Positions 43,657 to 51,753 of a stretch of DNA of 64,000 nt are shown here, one piece after another. Source of the DNA: JABMNT01 sp048262655 (GTDB lineage Bacteria > Pseudomonadota > Alphaproteobacteria > Rhodospirillales > Casp-alpha2); contig JBLXEY010000001.1 of the NCBI GenBank assembly GCA_048262655.1, positions 682,001 through 746,000 of the forward strand, given 5' to 3'. The first letter of the stretch is position 1. Every line of letters begins with the position of its first letter. Below the pieces are notes generated by a model. That model made no database searches. It saw only the letters and a list, made by a program, of their open reading frames with translations, and was not told the DNA's origin. Position numbers and translations under genes: made by a program.

Positions 43657-44433
43657 TTATTCATCAAATTTTATATCCTTATCGCGATCTTTAATGGCAA
43701 CAAATCTACTAAAATCCTCTTCCTTAATTGTTGTTCGGATTTTTCGCACAGTTTCATCGTTCCAGCGTTTTCCATCGACAGTAAGATAGGCTTCACGATC
43801 CAAAGCCCAAGCGATACGTTTGTTTGTGAGGTTCGGGGATTCATCAATGATATTTTCAATGACGCGATAGATGGGTTCTATTCCATGGTAAAGGTGCTCA
43901 AACCCCTTTAGTCGGCGCTGACTTATTGAGAATTCAATTTCCCATTCATCGCTCGGTACTGAACGCTGCTTATTGGCATCCGCTTGGATGAGACTGGCGT
44001 CCACGGCGAAGCCTTCACCACCGACAAGGCCTTCTGTCATGCAGCGCTGCACAACGGTCTAAAACAGATGGCGCAGAATATCACTATCACGGAAACGCCC
44101 GTTGCGGTTCAGCGAGAAGGTTGAATGATCCGGCACTTGGCCATTAAGCCCCAACCGGCAAAACCAACGGTAGGCCAGGTTCAGATGCACCTCATCGCAG
44201 AGGCGGCGCTCCGAGCGGATCGCAAAACAATAGCCAACAATCAACATACGGATGAGAAGGTCCGGATCAATCGAGGGCCGACCCATGTGACTATAATACG
44301 GCTTCAGTTCGCTACGGATATCATCAAGATTTAGAAAGCGATCAATCTGGCGAAGCAGATGGTCTTGCGGGACATGATCTTCCAGGCAGAAATCGTAAAA
44401 TAGTTGATCCGGTATCGCCTGCGTTCCCATCAT
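43657..44433 (-). pseudogene. IS1182-like transposase remnant, stop-interrupted and chimeric
   Basis: The first 124 residues match the N-terminal part of IS1182-family transposases: HVPQDHLLRQIDRFLNLDDI, YYSHMGRPSIDPDLLIRMLI, CDEVHLNLAYRWFCRLGL, VPDHSTFSLNRNGRFRDSDI. A TAG at 44061-44059 replaces the usual Glu after LRHLF. The same frame continues with TEGLVGGEGFAVDASLIQAD. From about SVPSDEW onward (below 43960) the sequence no longer resembles the transposase; the end (NKRIAWALDREAYLTVDGKR) looks like the C-terminal pattern of a serine-recombinase-type or other DNA-binding protein. The terminal part of the IS is missing and no inverted repeats were identified. Confidence 0.82.
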
Positions 44434-44813
44434 CCGCCAATCCTCCTGAAAAACCTCAAGAAGATGGAATCACGACTGTCACAAAACTACAACCGACTTT
44501 ATCAACAAAATCTGCCACATGCGGACAAATCTAACTACCCTCTAGATTAGTTCACGGCAATTTCTTTTACTCACAGAATGGGTATTAACGGGTGGAGTTA
44601 TAAATCACGTCAAAGTCTAAAACACTTTCCATATGATATAGGCCGCGGAAATGCGTAATCCAAAAGCGAGATAATAGGTTTACGTCCTTTCACATGGATG
44701 AAATACCATCTTCATACAAATTGTAAATTTACGTGGTAGAAAATTTCTTTTGTAAATTTTTCTTAAAAAAGAAAATTCCAAATTATTTTTGACATAGGAA
44801 TTGAGCAATAAAA
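44434..44813. promoter_or_regulatory. AT-rich region upstream of the island cargo genes
   Basis: No gene is seen in these 380 bp. The last 130 bp are very AT-rich (runs such as AAAATTTCTTTTGTAAATTTT near 44738, which is a small inverted repeat). They probably contain the promoter of the cyclotransferase/receptor-channel pair. A TTGACA at 44789-44794 is too close to the start codon to serve as its -35. Confidence 0.4.
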
Positions 44814-45977
44814 ATGAAATCGCTATCCAACAAAATACTTTTATCGTTGACGTTTTGCTTGGCTGTTGGGGTTACGATCCTGCTTGCGAAGGTAATCAAC
44901 TCTAACGACTCTGATTTTAGTGTAGTAGAAGTGGCACCGTCAGGATCTCAGGTGTCTTGGATCGATTCTTCTAAAATGAACGCACGAATGATTGAGCAGA
45001 ACACTGACAAGCCTTCCTCCTACCGGTCCTCGATGCAACGCAATGAAGTTCAGTCGGGTTACATACGGGATTATCGTCAGCCCCAAAACCGCACTTCTTC
45101 AAGGTATGTGCCAGTAGCCGATGACAGACAACTCGCCCTAAATGATACCCGTTCCGGAAAAAGTTCACATTTTGATCGGATTGTTAAATCGCGCGACACC
45201 AGAGAGTCCCGTTCAAATGTATCCCAAACCAATTCGCGTAATCGTGGTCAAAGCGGGTATTGGAATACCCAGTTAGAGAATTCGCCTAAGCATTTTTTGT
45301 TTGGTTATGGATCCTTGCTTAATAGTAAGTCACGGTCTGCGACCTCAGGTAAAATGACAGCAGCGATCCCCGTCCGGCTTTCAGAAGACTTTGGATACGT
45401 GCGGGCCTGGAATTTTCAGTCACCAACATCCCAAATCACCGCTTTAGGATTGAGAAAAGTTCGACGAGGAGAGCGAGGGTCAACAATTAATGGCGTGATT
45501 TATCCTGTCGACGGTGGATCCATTGAACAATTCGATGAGCGCGAAGAGGGCTATCAACGGGTATTGATTGAACGCGATCAAATTGAGGCCGTGGGTTGGA
45601 TGTCCCTTCCCGCAGAAGGTCAAATTTGGGTATATGTACCCGAAGGGCCTGATGGCGAACCTGGTGTTGATCTCAGTCTTGCTGACATTAATTATCCCTA
45701 TCTTCAATCTTATATTGATATATGTGTCACGGGCGCATTGGAATACGGCGTTGAATTTGCAGAGGAATTTCTGGAAACAACATATGGCTGGAATGTCTAT
45801 TGGCTCAACGATCGTATTCTCCCAAGGCGGCCGTGGGTAAATCAAAAAGAGTATAAAACCGTGGATCGATTGCTGAAAAAATTCCCATCGGATCGTAGTC
45901 GTAACAAGTTTTCTGAAAGAAGGCTTCCAGTCGAATATCCATTATTGGCTTTTGAGCGCCCACCTGTATCCAACTAG
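44814..45977 (+). CDS. Membrane-anchored gamma-glutamylcyclotransferase-like protein
   Basis: This 387-residue protein has one N-terminal membrane anchor (about 8-27, preceded by Lys residues, so the rest should be periplasmic). A polar, serine/arginine-rich linker follows (about 30-155). The C-terminal gamma-glutamylcyclotransferase/AIG2-like domain shows the substrate-loop motif HFLFGYGSLLN (YGSLLN at 165-170), TALGLRKVRRGERGSTINGV and the conserved acidic motif FDEREEGYQRV (241-247). Known GGCT enzymes convert gamma-glutamyl amino acids or peptides to 5-oxoproline and free amino acid, normally in the cytoplasm, so a periplasmic form is unusual. It is followed 20 bp later by the receptor-channel gene. 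Confidence 0.8.
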   Translation: MKSLSNKILLSLTFCLAVGVTILLAKVINSNDSDFSVVEVAPSGSQVSWIDSSKMNARMIEQNTDKPSSYRSSMQRNEVQSGYIRDYRQPQNRTSSRYVPVADDRQLALNDTRSGKSSHFDRIVKSRDTRESRSNVSQTNSRNRGQSGYWNTQLENSPKHFLFGYGSLLNSKSRSATSGKMTAAIPVRLSEDFGYVRAWNFQSPTSQITALGLRKVRRGERGSTINGVIYPVDGGSIEQFDEREEGYQRVLIERDQIEAVGWMSLPAEGQIWVYVPEGPDGEPGVDLSLADINYPYLQSYIDICVTGALEYGVEFAEEFLETTYGWNVYWLNDRILPRRPWVNQKEYKTVDRLLKKFPSDRSRNKFSERRLPVEYPLLAFERPPVSN

Positions 45978-45997
45978 ACTGGTTTTATTATTCACTG

Positions 45998-48900
45998 ATG
46001 TTGAAGTTCGTATTCAGGAACGCCGGGGCAATTTTGATTGCCATTTGTGCAGTCACTGTCATTTTTCTGGTAGAGGCGACGATCAGCGGTGATAAATCTA
46101 CACTACCAAATGGCAAACAAGTAATTGCTGTTGCTGGCCCTATGTCGGGCGAGGCGAAGCGTATCGGCGAAGAAATGCAGACAGCGGTTCGGGTTCTGGT
46201 CGAGACCATCAACCAGAACGGCGGAGTCAATGGGACTGCATTGGGAGTAAAGGTATTTGACGATCAAAATAATCCCGTTCAAGCGCGCTCCGTCGCCCAG
46301 GAGATTGTTAAAAACCCGAATGTCATTGGTGTAATTGGCCATGCACTGAGCAGCACTTCACTGGCAGCAGCTCCGATTTATCAGGAAGCTGGTATTGCGG
46401 CTATCTCTCCTTCAGCGACAGCGACTTCTCTTACAGATGACCACGACGTCTATTTCAGTTCCATTTATTCGGACGTCACCCAAGGGCGCTTTCTGGCGGA
46501 ATATGCATCTTTGGCTCTTAAGGTAAAAAATGCTGTTTTGCTTGTTGGTGAAGGAGCTTATCCGGACGGACTCGCAAGTGCATTTATAAACCGGGCAACC
46601 GCCTTGGGAATAAATGTCGATAGTGCGCTTCTGGTCCCTGAAAGGGTGACCAAAGATGACGCAATAGCACAAAACCTAATTACTCGTATTCGTGAGACTG
46701 TCGAGGAAGACACATTAATTGGATTGTTTTTCCAGCGGTCACAAGCGTTTGCAATGATTCAAATTCTTCGGGATGCTGGCATCCGCAATCAATTTATTGG
46801 CCCTGATTCGATTGGTTCATCTGGATTTGCCAAAAATATATTTTCATTGCAAAAAGAGATTGATCGGCCGGGTCACTATTCCGCAAACCTTTTTGTATCT
46901 GTTCCTTTCATGGCAGAGTCTGCAAGCCGAAGCGGTCACCAGTTGATTTCCAAGTTGGAAAAACGAATTGGAAAGACGCAAAGTTGGATTGCTCCGTATG
47001 CCTATGACGCGGCCCTAATCTTATCAAAAGCGGCCACACGTTTATCGAGCGTCATGGGCGTGGAAGAGCTTTCTCGGCAGGATGTTCTCGCAGGGTTGTC
47101 GGATTTGATCAAAAGCGGTGTCTCCATCGAAGGGGCCATGGAAAAGTTCCGACTGGGCAAACGTGGTGCGGCTGTAAAACCCACTGTCGTTGGGCAATTT
47201 CAGGGTGGATTGGTATCATCACTCTTGCAATTACGTCTTGACCCGAATGAACCTGATAAGCCTGCCCAGGTCAAAAAGGTCATTTATACAGCCATCCAGC
47301 CGGTAAAGTTGCTTGATGTGAATACCTTCGACAATGAAGCTGAAGTTGAATTCGATATTTGGTTCCGGTTTCAGGGGGATTTTGATTTCTCGTCATTGAT
47401 ATTCGACCATGCGATTGAGCCCATTGTACTCCGTAATCCAGAAACTGACGTTGAAATAGACGGCATTCGTTACCGACAATTCACTACGACTGGACGGTTC
47501 AGGTTAAACGTCAACGAAGTTTCAAGTTCCTACGAGCGACAGATACTGGAAATTGGATTCCATGATACGAGTAGCAGCGACCGAGTTGTTTTTGTTCCAG
47601 ATATGCTGGGCCTACCAGCCACTTCCGGCGAGGTATTTAAAACTTTCATCACCCGGAATTTGAAGGAAGATCATGGTTGGCACTTGGTCTTCGCAGCATT
47701 GCGCGGGGATATCGGCGCGCGTCCGACAAAGGGCAACCCCCAACTTATTGTCGACAGTACAGGGGTCCATCAACAAGCCGGTTTTTTGTTTTCTGCGGAA
47801 ATAACGCCAAAGTCGTTTGCGCTTCGACAATTACTTGATTTCGACTATGTGGGTATTATCGCTGCGGTTTTACTAATTGCGACAGTTATAGTCCGTATTT
47901 TTGATAAAAAGGGACGTTTCCCAGAGTTCCCACGCGCAATATTTGTGGTGTTCAGCCTGTTGTCCTTGATCAGTTTGACGGCGATCGAAAGTACGGTGCT
48001 GCGTGAAATCTCAGCCAGCGGAGCGCGGGACATGGTTGGTCCTGCCTTGGTTCTTTTTGAATGCTTATGGTGGTTGTGGCCAACTGTTTTGGTTCTGATG
48101 TCGGTGGAGAGGTTTATCTGGACCCCTCTGGAGACCGCGGCAGATCATGCAATCCCCAAAATAGTCAAAAACTTTACAGCGTTTTTACTCATGGCGTTGG
48201 CTGTGTTTGGCATTATTGCGTTTGTGTTCGACCGGCAATTGACCAGTCTGCTGGCAACTTCAGGTGTGATCGCAATGATCATCGGGCTGGCGATCCAGAT
48301 GAACATCTCCAATATATTCTCCGGAATTGCGATTAATATTGAGCGTCCCTTCCGCCCTGGCGACTGGGTACAAATTGGAGATAATACGCTTGGAAAAGTT
48401 GTCGATATCTCGTGGCGATCCACCAAGTTGGAAACTTTCGCCAACACCCTTATCAGCATTCCCAACGCATCCGTTGCTGAGAGTGCCATCGAGAACTTCT
48501 CCTATCCCTATGATCACTTCCGGATTTTCCAGGTTTTGCATTTCGGTCTCGAGCACGACCCGGAGCGTGTCACATCCTTGCTCTATGATGCACTCAAAAC
48601 CGTCAAATGTGTCGATGGGCGTGATCATCTCGATATGATGTGGGTTAAATATAATGGTGTCGACGAACACGGTCAGAAATTTCTCGTGGCATTTGATTGC
48701 ACCAATCGCATGCTGAAAAATTCGCAGGAGCATGTTGTCCTGGTGAGCATTTACAAGCTGTTGGCACGCTATGGAATTCACCCAACAACAACTCATGTGA
48801 ACATGCACTTAGGGCGCTCCTCTCCCACCTTTCAGGACCAAACGGAGTCACCCGCCGAGTTGTTTGATAACGTAGAGATTTTCAGCCCTCTTGATAATGA

Positions 48901-49381
48901 TGAAAAGACGAGCCTAGCAAAGTGCGTGATCCAGCACACGTTTCGCGACGGCGAAGTCGTGGTCCAGCAAGATGCAGAAGGTGATTCTTTGTTTGTTATT
49001 GGAAACGGTGTTGTATCCGTCCAATTAGAAGTCGAAGGCAAGGATGAGCCGCTCGAGATTAACAGATTGGGAGTTGGAGAGGCCTTTGGCGAGATGGCTT
49101 TGCTGACCGGAGATCCGCGAACGGCGACCATACGGACAATGGGCGATGCGGTATTATATGAAATTCCCAAGAGCGCGATCCAGCCGATTCTGGAAGACTC
49201 AGAAGGGCTTGAAACACGCCTGAGCGATATCCTGGCAGAGCGCATTCTAGAGCGCGATGAATCTTTGAAAAACAGCATGGACTACAAAGAAAAACATGAA
49301 GAAGTTAGCCGATCATTATATGCCAAGATCAAAGGTTTCTTCTCGATCGGTCGCCATCAGGAGGAATCGGAGGCGGCTTAG
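45998..49381 (+). CDS. Receptor-channel fusion: PBP-1 domain, Cys-loop-like beta domain, MscS channel, cNMP-binding domain
   Basis: This 1127-residue protein shows several modules in order. There is a membrane anchor (about 7-27) and a type-1 periplasmic binding domain like LivJ or ANF receptors (about 40-410: VIAVAGPMSGEAKRIGEEMQ, NVIGVIGHALSSTSLAAAPI). A beta-rich part follows (about 425-590: IYTAIQPVKLLDV, FDIWFRFQGDFDF, YRQFTTTGRFRLNVNE, YERQILEIGFHD) that resembles the ligand-binding sandwich of pentameric ligand-gated channels. Four spans come next (about 616-742), then an MscS pore helix and beta domain (about 748-940: IAMIIGLAIQMNISNIFSGI, ERPFRPGDWVQIGDNTLG), and a cyclic-nucleotide-binding domain (about 958-1085: GEAFGEMALLTGDPRTATIR). 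MscS plus cNMP domains are known as the bCNG family; the two extra sensor domains make this unusual. No strong ribosome binding site precedes the ATG. Confidence 0.85.
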   Translation: MLKFVFRNAGAILIAICAVTVIFLVEATISGDKSTLPNGKQVIAVAGPMSGEAKRIGEEMQTAVRVLVETINQNGGVNGTALGVKVFDDQNNPVQARSVAQEIVKNPNVIGVIGHALSSTSLAAAPIYQEAGIAAISPSATATSLTDDHDVYFSSIYSDVTQGRFLAEYASLALKVKNAVLLVGEGAYPDGLASAFINRATALGINVDSALLVPERVTKDDAIAQNLITRIRETVEEDTLIGLFFQRSQAFAMIQILRDAGIRNQFIGPDSIGSSGFAKNIFSLQKEIDRPGHYSANLFVSVPFMAESASRSGHQLISKLEKRIGKTQSWIAPYAYDAALILSKAATRLSSVMGVEELSRQDVLAGLSDLIKSGVSIEGAMEKFRLGKRGAAVKPTVVGQFQGGLVSSLLQLRLDPNEPDKPAQVKKVIYTAIQPVKLLDVNTFDNEAEVEFDIWFRFQGDFDFSSLIFDHAIEPIVLRNPETDVEIDGIRYRQFTTTGRFRLNVNEVSSSYERQILEIGFHDTSSSDRVVFVPDMLGLPATSGEVFKTFITRNLKEDHGWHLVFAALRGDIGARPTKGNPQLIVDSTGVHQQAGFLFSAEITPKSFALRQLLDFDYVGIIAAVLLIATVIVRIFDKKGRFPEFPRAIFVVFSLLSLISLTAIESTVLREISASGARDMVGPALVLFECLWWLWPTVLVLMSVERFIWTPLETAADHAIPKIVKNFTAFLLMALAVFGIIAFVFDRQLTSLLATSGVIAMIIGLAIQMNISNIFSGIAINIERPFRPGDWVQIGDNTLGKVVDISWRSTKLETFANTLISIPNASVAESAIENFSYPYDHFRIFQVLHFGLEHDPERVTSLLYDALKTVKCVDGRDHLDMMWVKYNGVDEHGQKFLVAFDCTNRMLKNSQEHVVLVSIYKLLARYGIHPTTTHVNMHLGRSSPTFQDQTESPAELFDNVEIFSPLDNDEKTSLAKCVIQHTFRDGEVVVQQDAEGDSLFVIGNGVVSVQLEVEGKDEPLEINRLGVGEAFGEMALLTGDPRTATIRTMGDAVLYEIPKSAIQPILEDSEGLETRLSDILAERILERDESLKNSMDYKEKHEEVSRSLYAKIKGFFSIGRHQEESEAA

Positions 49382-49476
49382 GTTTAGTAATTCCAACTTG
49401 ATCTGACTGTTACCGGTTTTTCGGGTGGCGTCTGTCGGGTTAAGTTTGGTCTATAAACTTTTCCATCCAGATACGT

Positions 49477-49683
49477 TTGCCGTCCTCCAGGGTCTGCATG
49501 GGCGTTCTTCATTCACAAATATTGGCACTGTCAAAAGAAAACTCATTTTGGCCACAACGTGAAATTTTCATAGTGTTTTGGGATGAAAAATCGGACGATT
49601 TAGAACGAGTTTCAAATCTACTGCTCTCTCTTGAAACAGCTGCTAAAGACGCCATTAAGTGGTGGGGCGAGAAGGCAGAATAA
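49477..49683 (+). CDS. Unidentified short reading frame (68 residues)
   Basis: A 68-residue frame begins MPSSRVCMGVLHSQ and ends in an amphipathic helix-like LLLSLETAAKDAIKWWGEKA. I do not recognise it and it has no clear ribosome binding site. It lies between the receptor-channel gene and attR, so it may be an island gene or the end of a truncated one. It is kept only because its C-terminal half has protein-like composition. Confidence 0.25.
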   Translation: MPSSRVCMGVLHSQILALSKENSFWPQREIFIVFWDEKSDDLERVSNLLLSLETAAKDAIKWWGEKAE

Positions 49684-49937
49684 GAGATCAAAATGTCCGT
49701 TGTGGGCCATTTCCGGAAGTTTTTGCTGCAGTGATTTTACTTCCGCTCAGGCCCCAATTGCGGACATTGAAATTAGCAACAGGGATTTGGCAAGATTGGT
49801 GTCCGTTCAGTGGCCACATAGCTGAACTTAGTTAGACCTGTGTTGGTTTGGGGAAATCGTATGCAAGCTATTGAGTTCGTATGCGCATATTATTCCCCAA
49901 CCCTCTGCACAACCCTTTGATATAAATGACTTTCTGC

Positions 49938-49956
49938 AGTCCTGCCGGGCCCACCA
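49938..49956 (+). repeat. attR: duplicate of the tRNA 3' end
   Basis: A perfect 19-bp copy of the tRNA 3' end (AGTCCTGCCGGGCCCACCA) stands alone here without the remainder of a tRNA. It marks the right border of the island, 7993 bp from the matching position in the tRNA gene. Confidence 0.9.
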
Positions 49957-50341
49957 TTTTTTTCGCTATTGACGTCACGCGCGAGTATTCCCAAAATTAC
50001 CGGTAGCTTATGGGAGGCGTCCCCGCTTGCACCGACAGCAAGCTTAGGTTGCTAGCACCCCAGTTTTTTAAGGTCTTATACGACCCCTCCTTATCATATC
50101 TGCCATCGGACAGGATTTGCATGACAAAGGCGTCTTCCGGGTAGACTTCGTTCTGACGATTGCCTTTATGTTAAACCCGTGAGCCGTCGGCAGATTCTAT
50201 CCATTTTTTGCAGACTTTACCGGGGTTTTCACGTTCGACGCCGACAAATAGCACGCGGCGGATCGCCTCCAGCGCAGTTCCATTTTATTTGTTCGAGAAA
50301 CGCATGCGCTTTACACCGACCTTGGCAGGCGTGTTTCAGCG
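49957..50341 (-). pseudogene. Degraded coding sequence right of the island
   Basis: No intact gene fits here. On the minus strand protein-like stretches appear with stops and frame breaks: LEAIRRVLFVGVERENPGKV then KWIESADGSRV and a stop, and after a short gap YPEDAFVMQILSDGRYDKEG. A weakly similar stretch (MQTLEDGKRIWMEKFIDQ, minus strand around 49495-49442) sits on the island side of attR. These look like remnants of a chromosomal gene or of an older insertion. The original function is not recognisable. Confidence 0.35.
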
Positions 50342-51076
50342 TTAATGAGTGAGAATTTTCGACAGGAATTCCTGTGCTCGTTCACCACGGCTCGTATCAA
50401 AGAATTCGTCTTTCGTACAATCTTCCTCAATACGTCCTTCGTCCATGAAAATTACACGGTGTGCAACGCGCCGAGCAAAACCCATTTCATGGGTCACAAC
50501 CATCATCGTCATCCCCTCTTCTGCCAACTCCGTCATCACATCCAGGACTTCATTAATCATTTCGGGGTCCAGCGCCGACGTGGGTTCATCAAACAACATG
50601 GCAATCGGATCCATCGCCAAGCCCCGGGCAATCGCAACGCGCTGCTGTTGTCCGCCGGAAAGCTGAGCGGGGAATTTAGCGGCTTGGTCCGCAAGCCCAA
50701 CCCGATCCAGCAGTTCCATCGCGCGCTTATTCGTTTCTTCTTCAGAGCGGTTCAGCACTTTTAGTTGCGCCAAGCCAATATTCTCCAGAATACTGAGATG
50801 CGGAAATAGTTCAAAATTCTGGAAGACCATACCGATTTGTGATCGAAGTTTCGGCAAATCAGTTTGTGGGTCGCCAACCGAGGTTTCACCAACAGTAACC
50901 ATACCTTGTTGAAAAGGCTCGAGCCCGTTGACGGTTTTAATCAACGTACTTTTGCCAGACCCGGACGGGCCACAAACCACAACCACTTCTCCTTTTTCAA
51001 CAGAGGTCGTGCACGTATTTAGCACCTGGAACTCTCCATACCATTTGCTTACGTCTTGCATTTTAATCATCGCCAT
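50342..51076 (-). CDS. Glutamate/aspartate-type ABC transporter ATP-binding protein (GltL-like)
   Basis: This 244-residue ATPase has Walker A CGPSGSGKSTLIK, Q-loop FQNFELFPHLS, signature LSGGQQQR, Walker B AMLFDEPTSALDPEM and H-loop VTHEMGFARRV. The ATG at 51076 is chosen because GAGGG lies 5-6 bp upstream; an in-frame start at 51133 would overlap the permease end and adds an atypical leader. It is the last gene of the minus-strand operon receptor, permease, permease, ATPase, and lies 13 bp after the second permease. Confidence 0.94.
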   Translation of the reverse strand: MAMIKMQDVSKWYGEFQVLNTCTTSVEKGEVVVVCGPSGSGKSTLIKTVNGLEPFQQGMVTVGETSVGDPQTDLPKLRSQIGMVFQNFELFPHLSILENIGLAQLKVLNRSEEETNKRAMELLDRVGLADQAAKFPAQLSGGQQQRVAIARGLAMDPIAMLFDEPTSALDPEMINEVLDVMTELAEEGMTMMVVTHEMGFARRVAHRVIFMDEGRIEEDCTKDEFFDTSRGERAQEFLSKILTH

Positions 51077-51089
51077 GGTGGACCCTCTA

Positions 51090-51752
51090 TTACCTACCCG
51101 ATGGGTATTTTTGTTGAAGTTTATGAATTCCAAATTGCCCGATCAGGCAGATCACGAAATAAACAAGAGCGACACTCATGTACATTTCCATCAGTCGATT
51201 ATCCCTATTGGCTACAATATCAGCGGCCACAAGAAAATCACGAAGCCCAACCACATAAACGAGAGATGTGTCCTGAAAGAGGATAATCGCCTGTGTTAAG
51301 AGGACCGGCATCATAGCACGAAACGCTTGGGGCAGAACGACATAGCGCATGTTTTGCCGGTAGGTTAGACCCAGCGCTTGTCCGGCATGAACTTGTCCCA
51401 CTCTCACGCTTTGAATGCCCGCTCGCATGATTTCGCAGTAATACGCGGCTTCAAACATAACGAAGGCAACGAGCACGGAATAGAACCCGCCGATCGGCCG
51501 GCCAACAAGCAAAGGGATAAGAAAATAGAACCAAAAAATAATCAAAATGAGTGGCATTGAACGGAAAAAATTAACGTACGTCGCCGCCACAAAAGATAAC
51601 ACCCTGTAAGGGGACAGCCGACAGAGAGCAAGAATAACACCAAGAAAAATCCCACCGACAATTGCCAACACTGTTAACAACAGTGTTAAGCCCATACCTT
51701 CGATCAAGAACGGGATCGATTTAACGATGATTGAAAAGTCAAAATCGCTCAT
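51090..51752 (-). CDS. Amino-acid ABC transporter permease (GltK-like)
   Basis: This 220-residue His/Glu/Gln-type permease has about five spans. It shows IPFLIEGMGLTLLLTVLAIV at the N-terminus, NFFRSMPLILIIFWFYFLIP, and an EAA-type loop (HAGQALGLTYRQNMRYVVLP). It follows the first permease with a 1-bp gap and probably forms the heterodimeric pore with it. Substrate assignment to Glu/Asp rests on the receptor gene. Confidence 0.93.
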   Translation of the reverse strand: MSDFDFSIIVKSIPFLIEGMGLTLLLTVLAIVGGIFLGVILALCRLSPYRVLSFVAATYVNFFRSMPLILIIFWFYFLIPLLVGRPIGGFYSVLVAFVMFEAAYYCEIMRAGIQSVRVGQVHAGQALGLTYRQNMRYVVLPQAFRAMMPVLLTQAIILFQDTSLVYVVGLRDFLVAADIVANRDNRLMEMYMSVALVYFVICLIGQFGIHKLQQKYPSGR

Positions 51753-51753
51753 G

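Larger units (their letters stand above)
41945..49956. mobile_element. tRNA-integrated genomic island (about 8.0 kb)
   Basis: The island is bounded by the 19-bp direct repeat of the tRNA 3' end. It contains, from the tRNA outward: a tyrosine integrase gene with an in-frame TGA, an AlpA/excisionase-like gene, an IS1182-like transposase remnant with an in-frame TAG, a gamma-glutamylcyclotransferase-like membrane protein, the 1127-residue receptor-channel, and a short unidentified reading frame. No replication, conjugation or phage structural genes were seen. With integrase and transposase both interrupted, the island appears fixed. Its two large cargo genes have no stops, which suggests they are kept for function. 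Confidence 0.88.
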
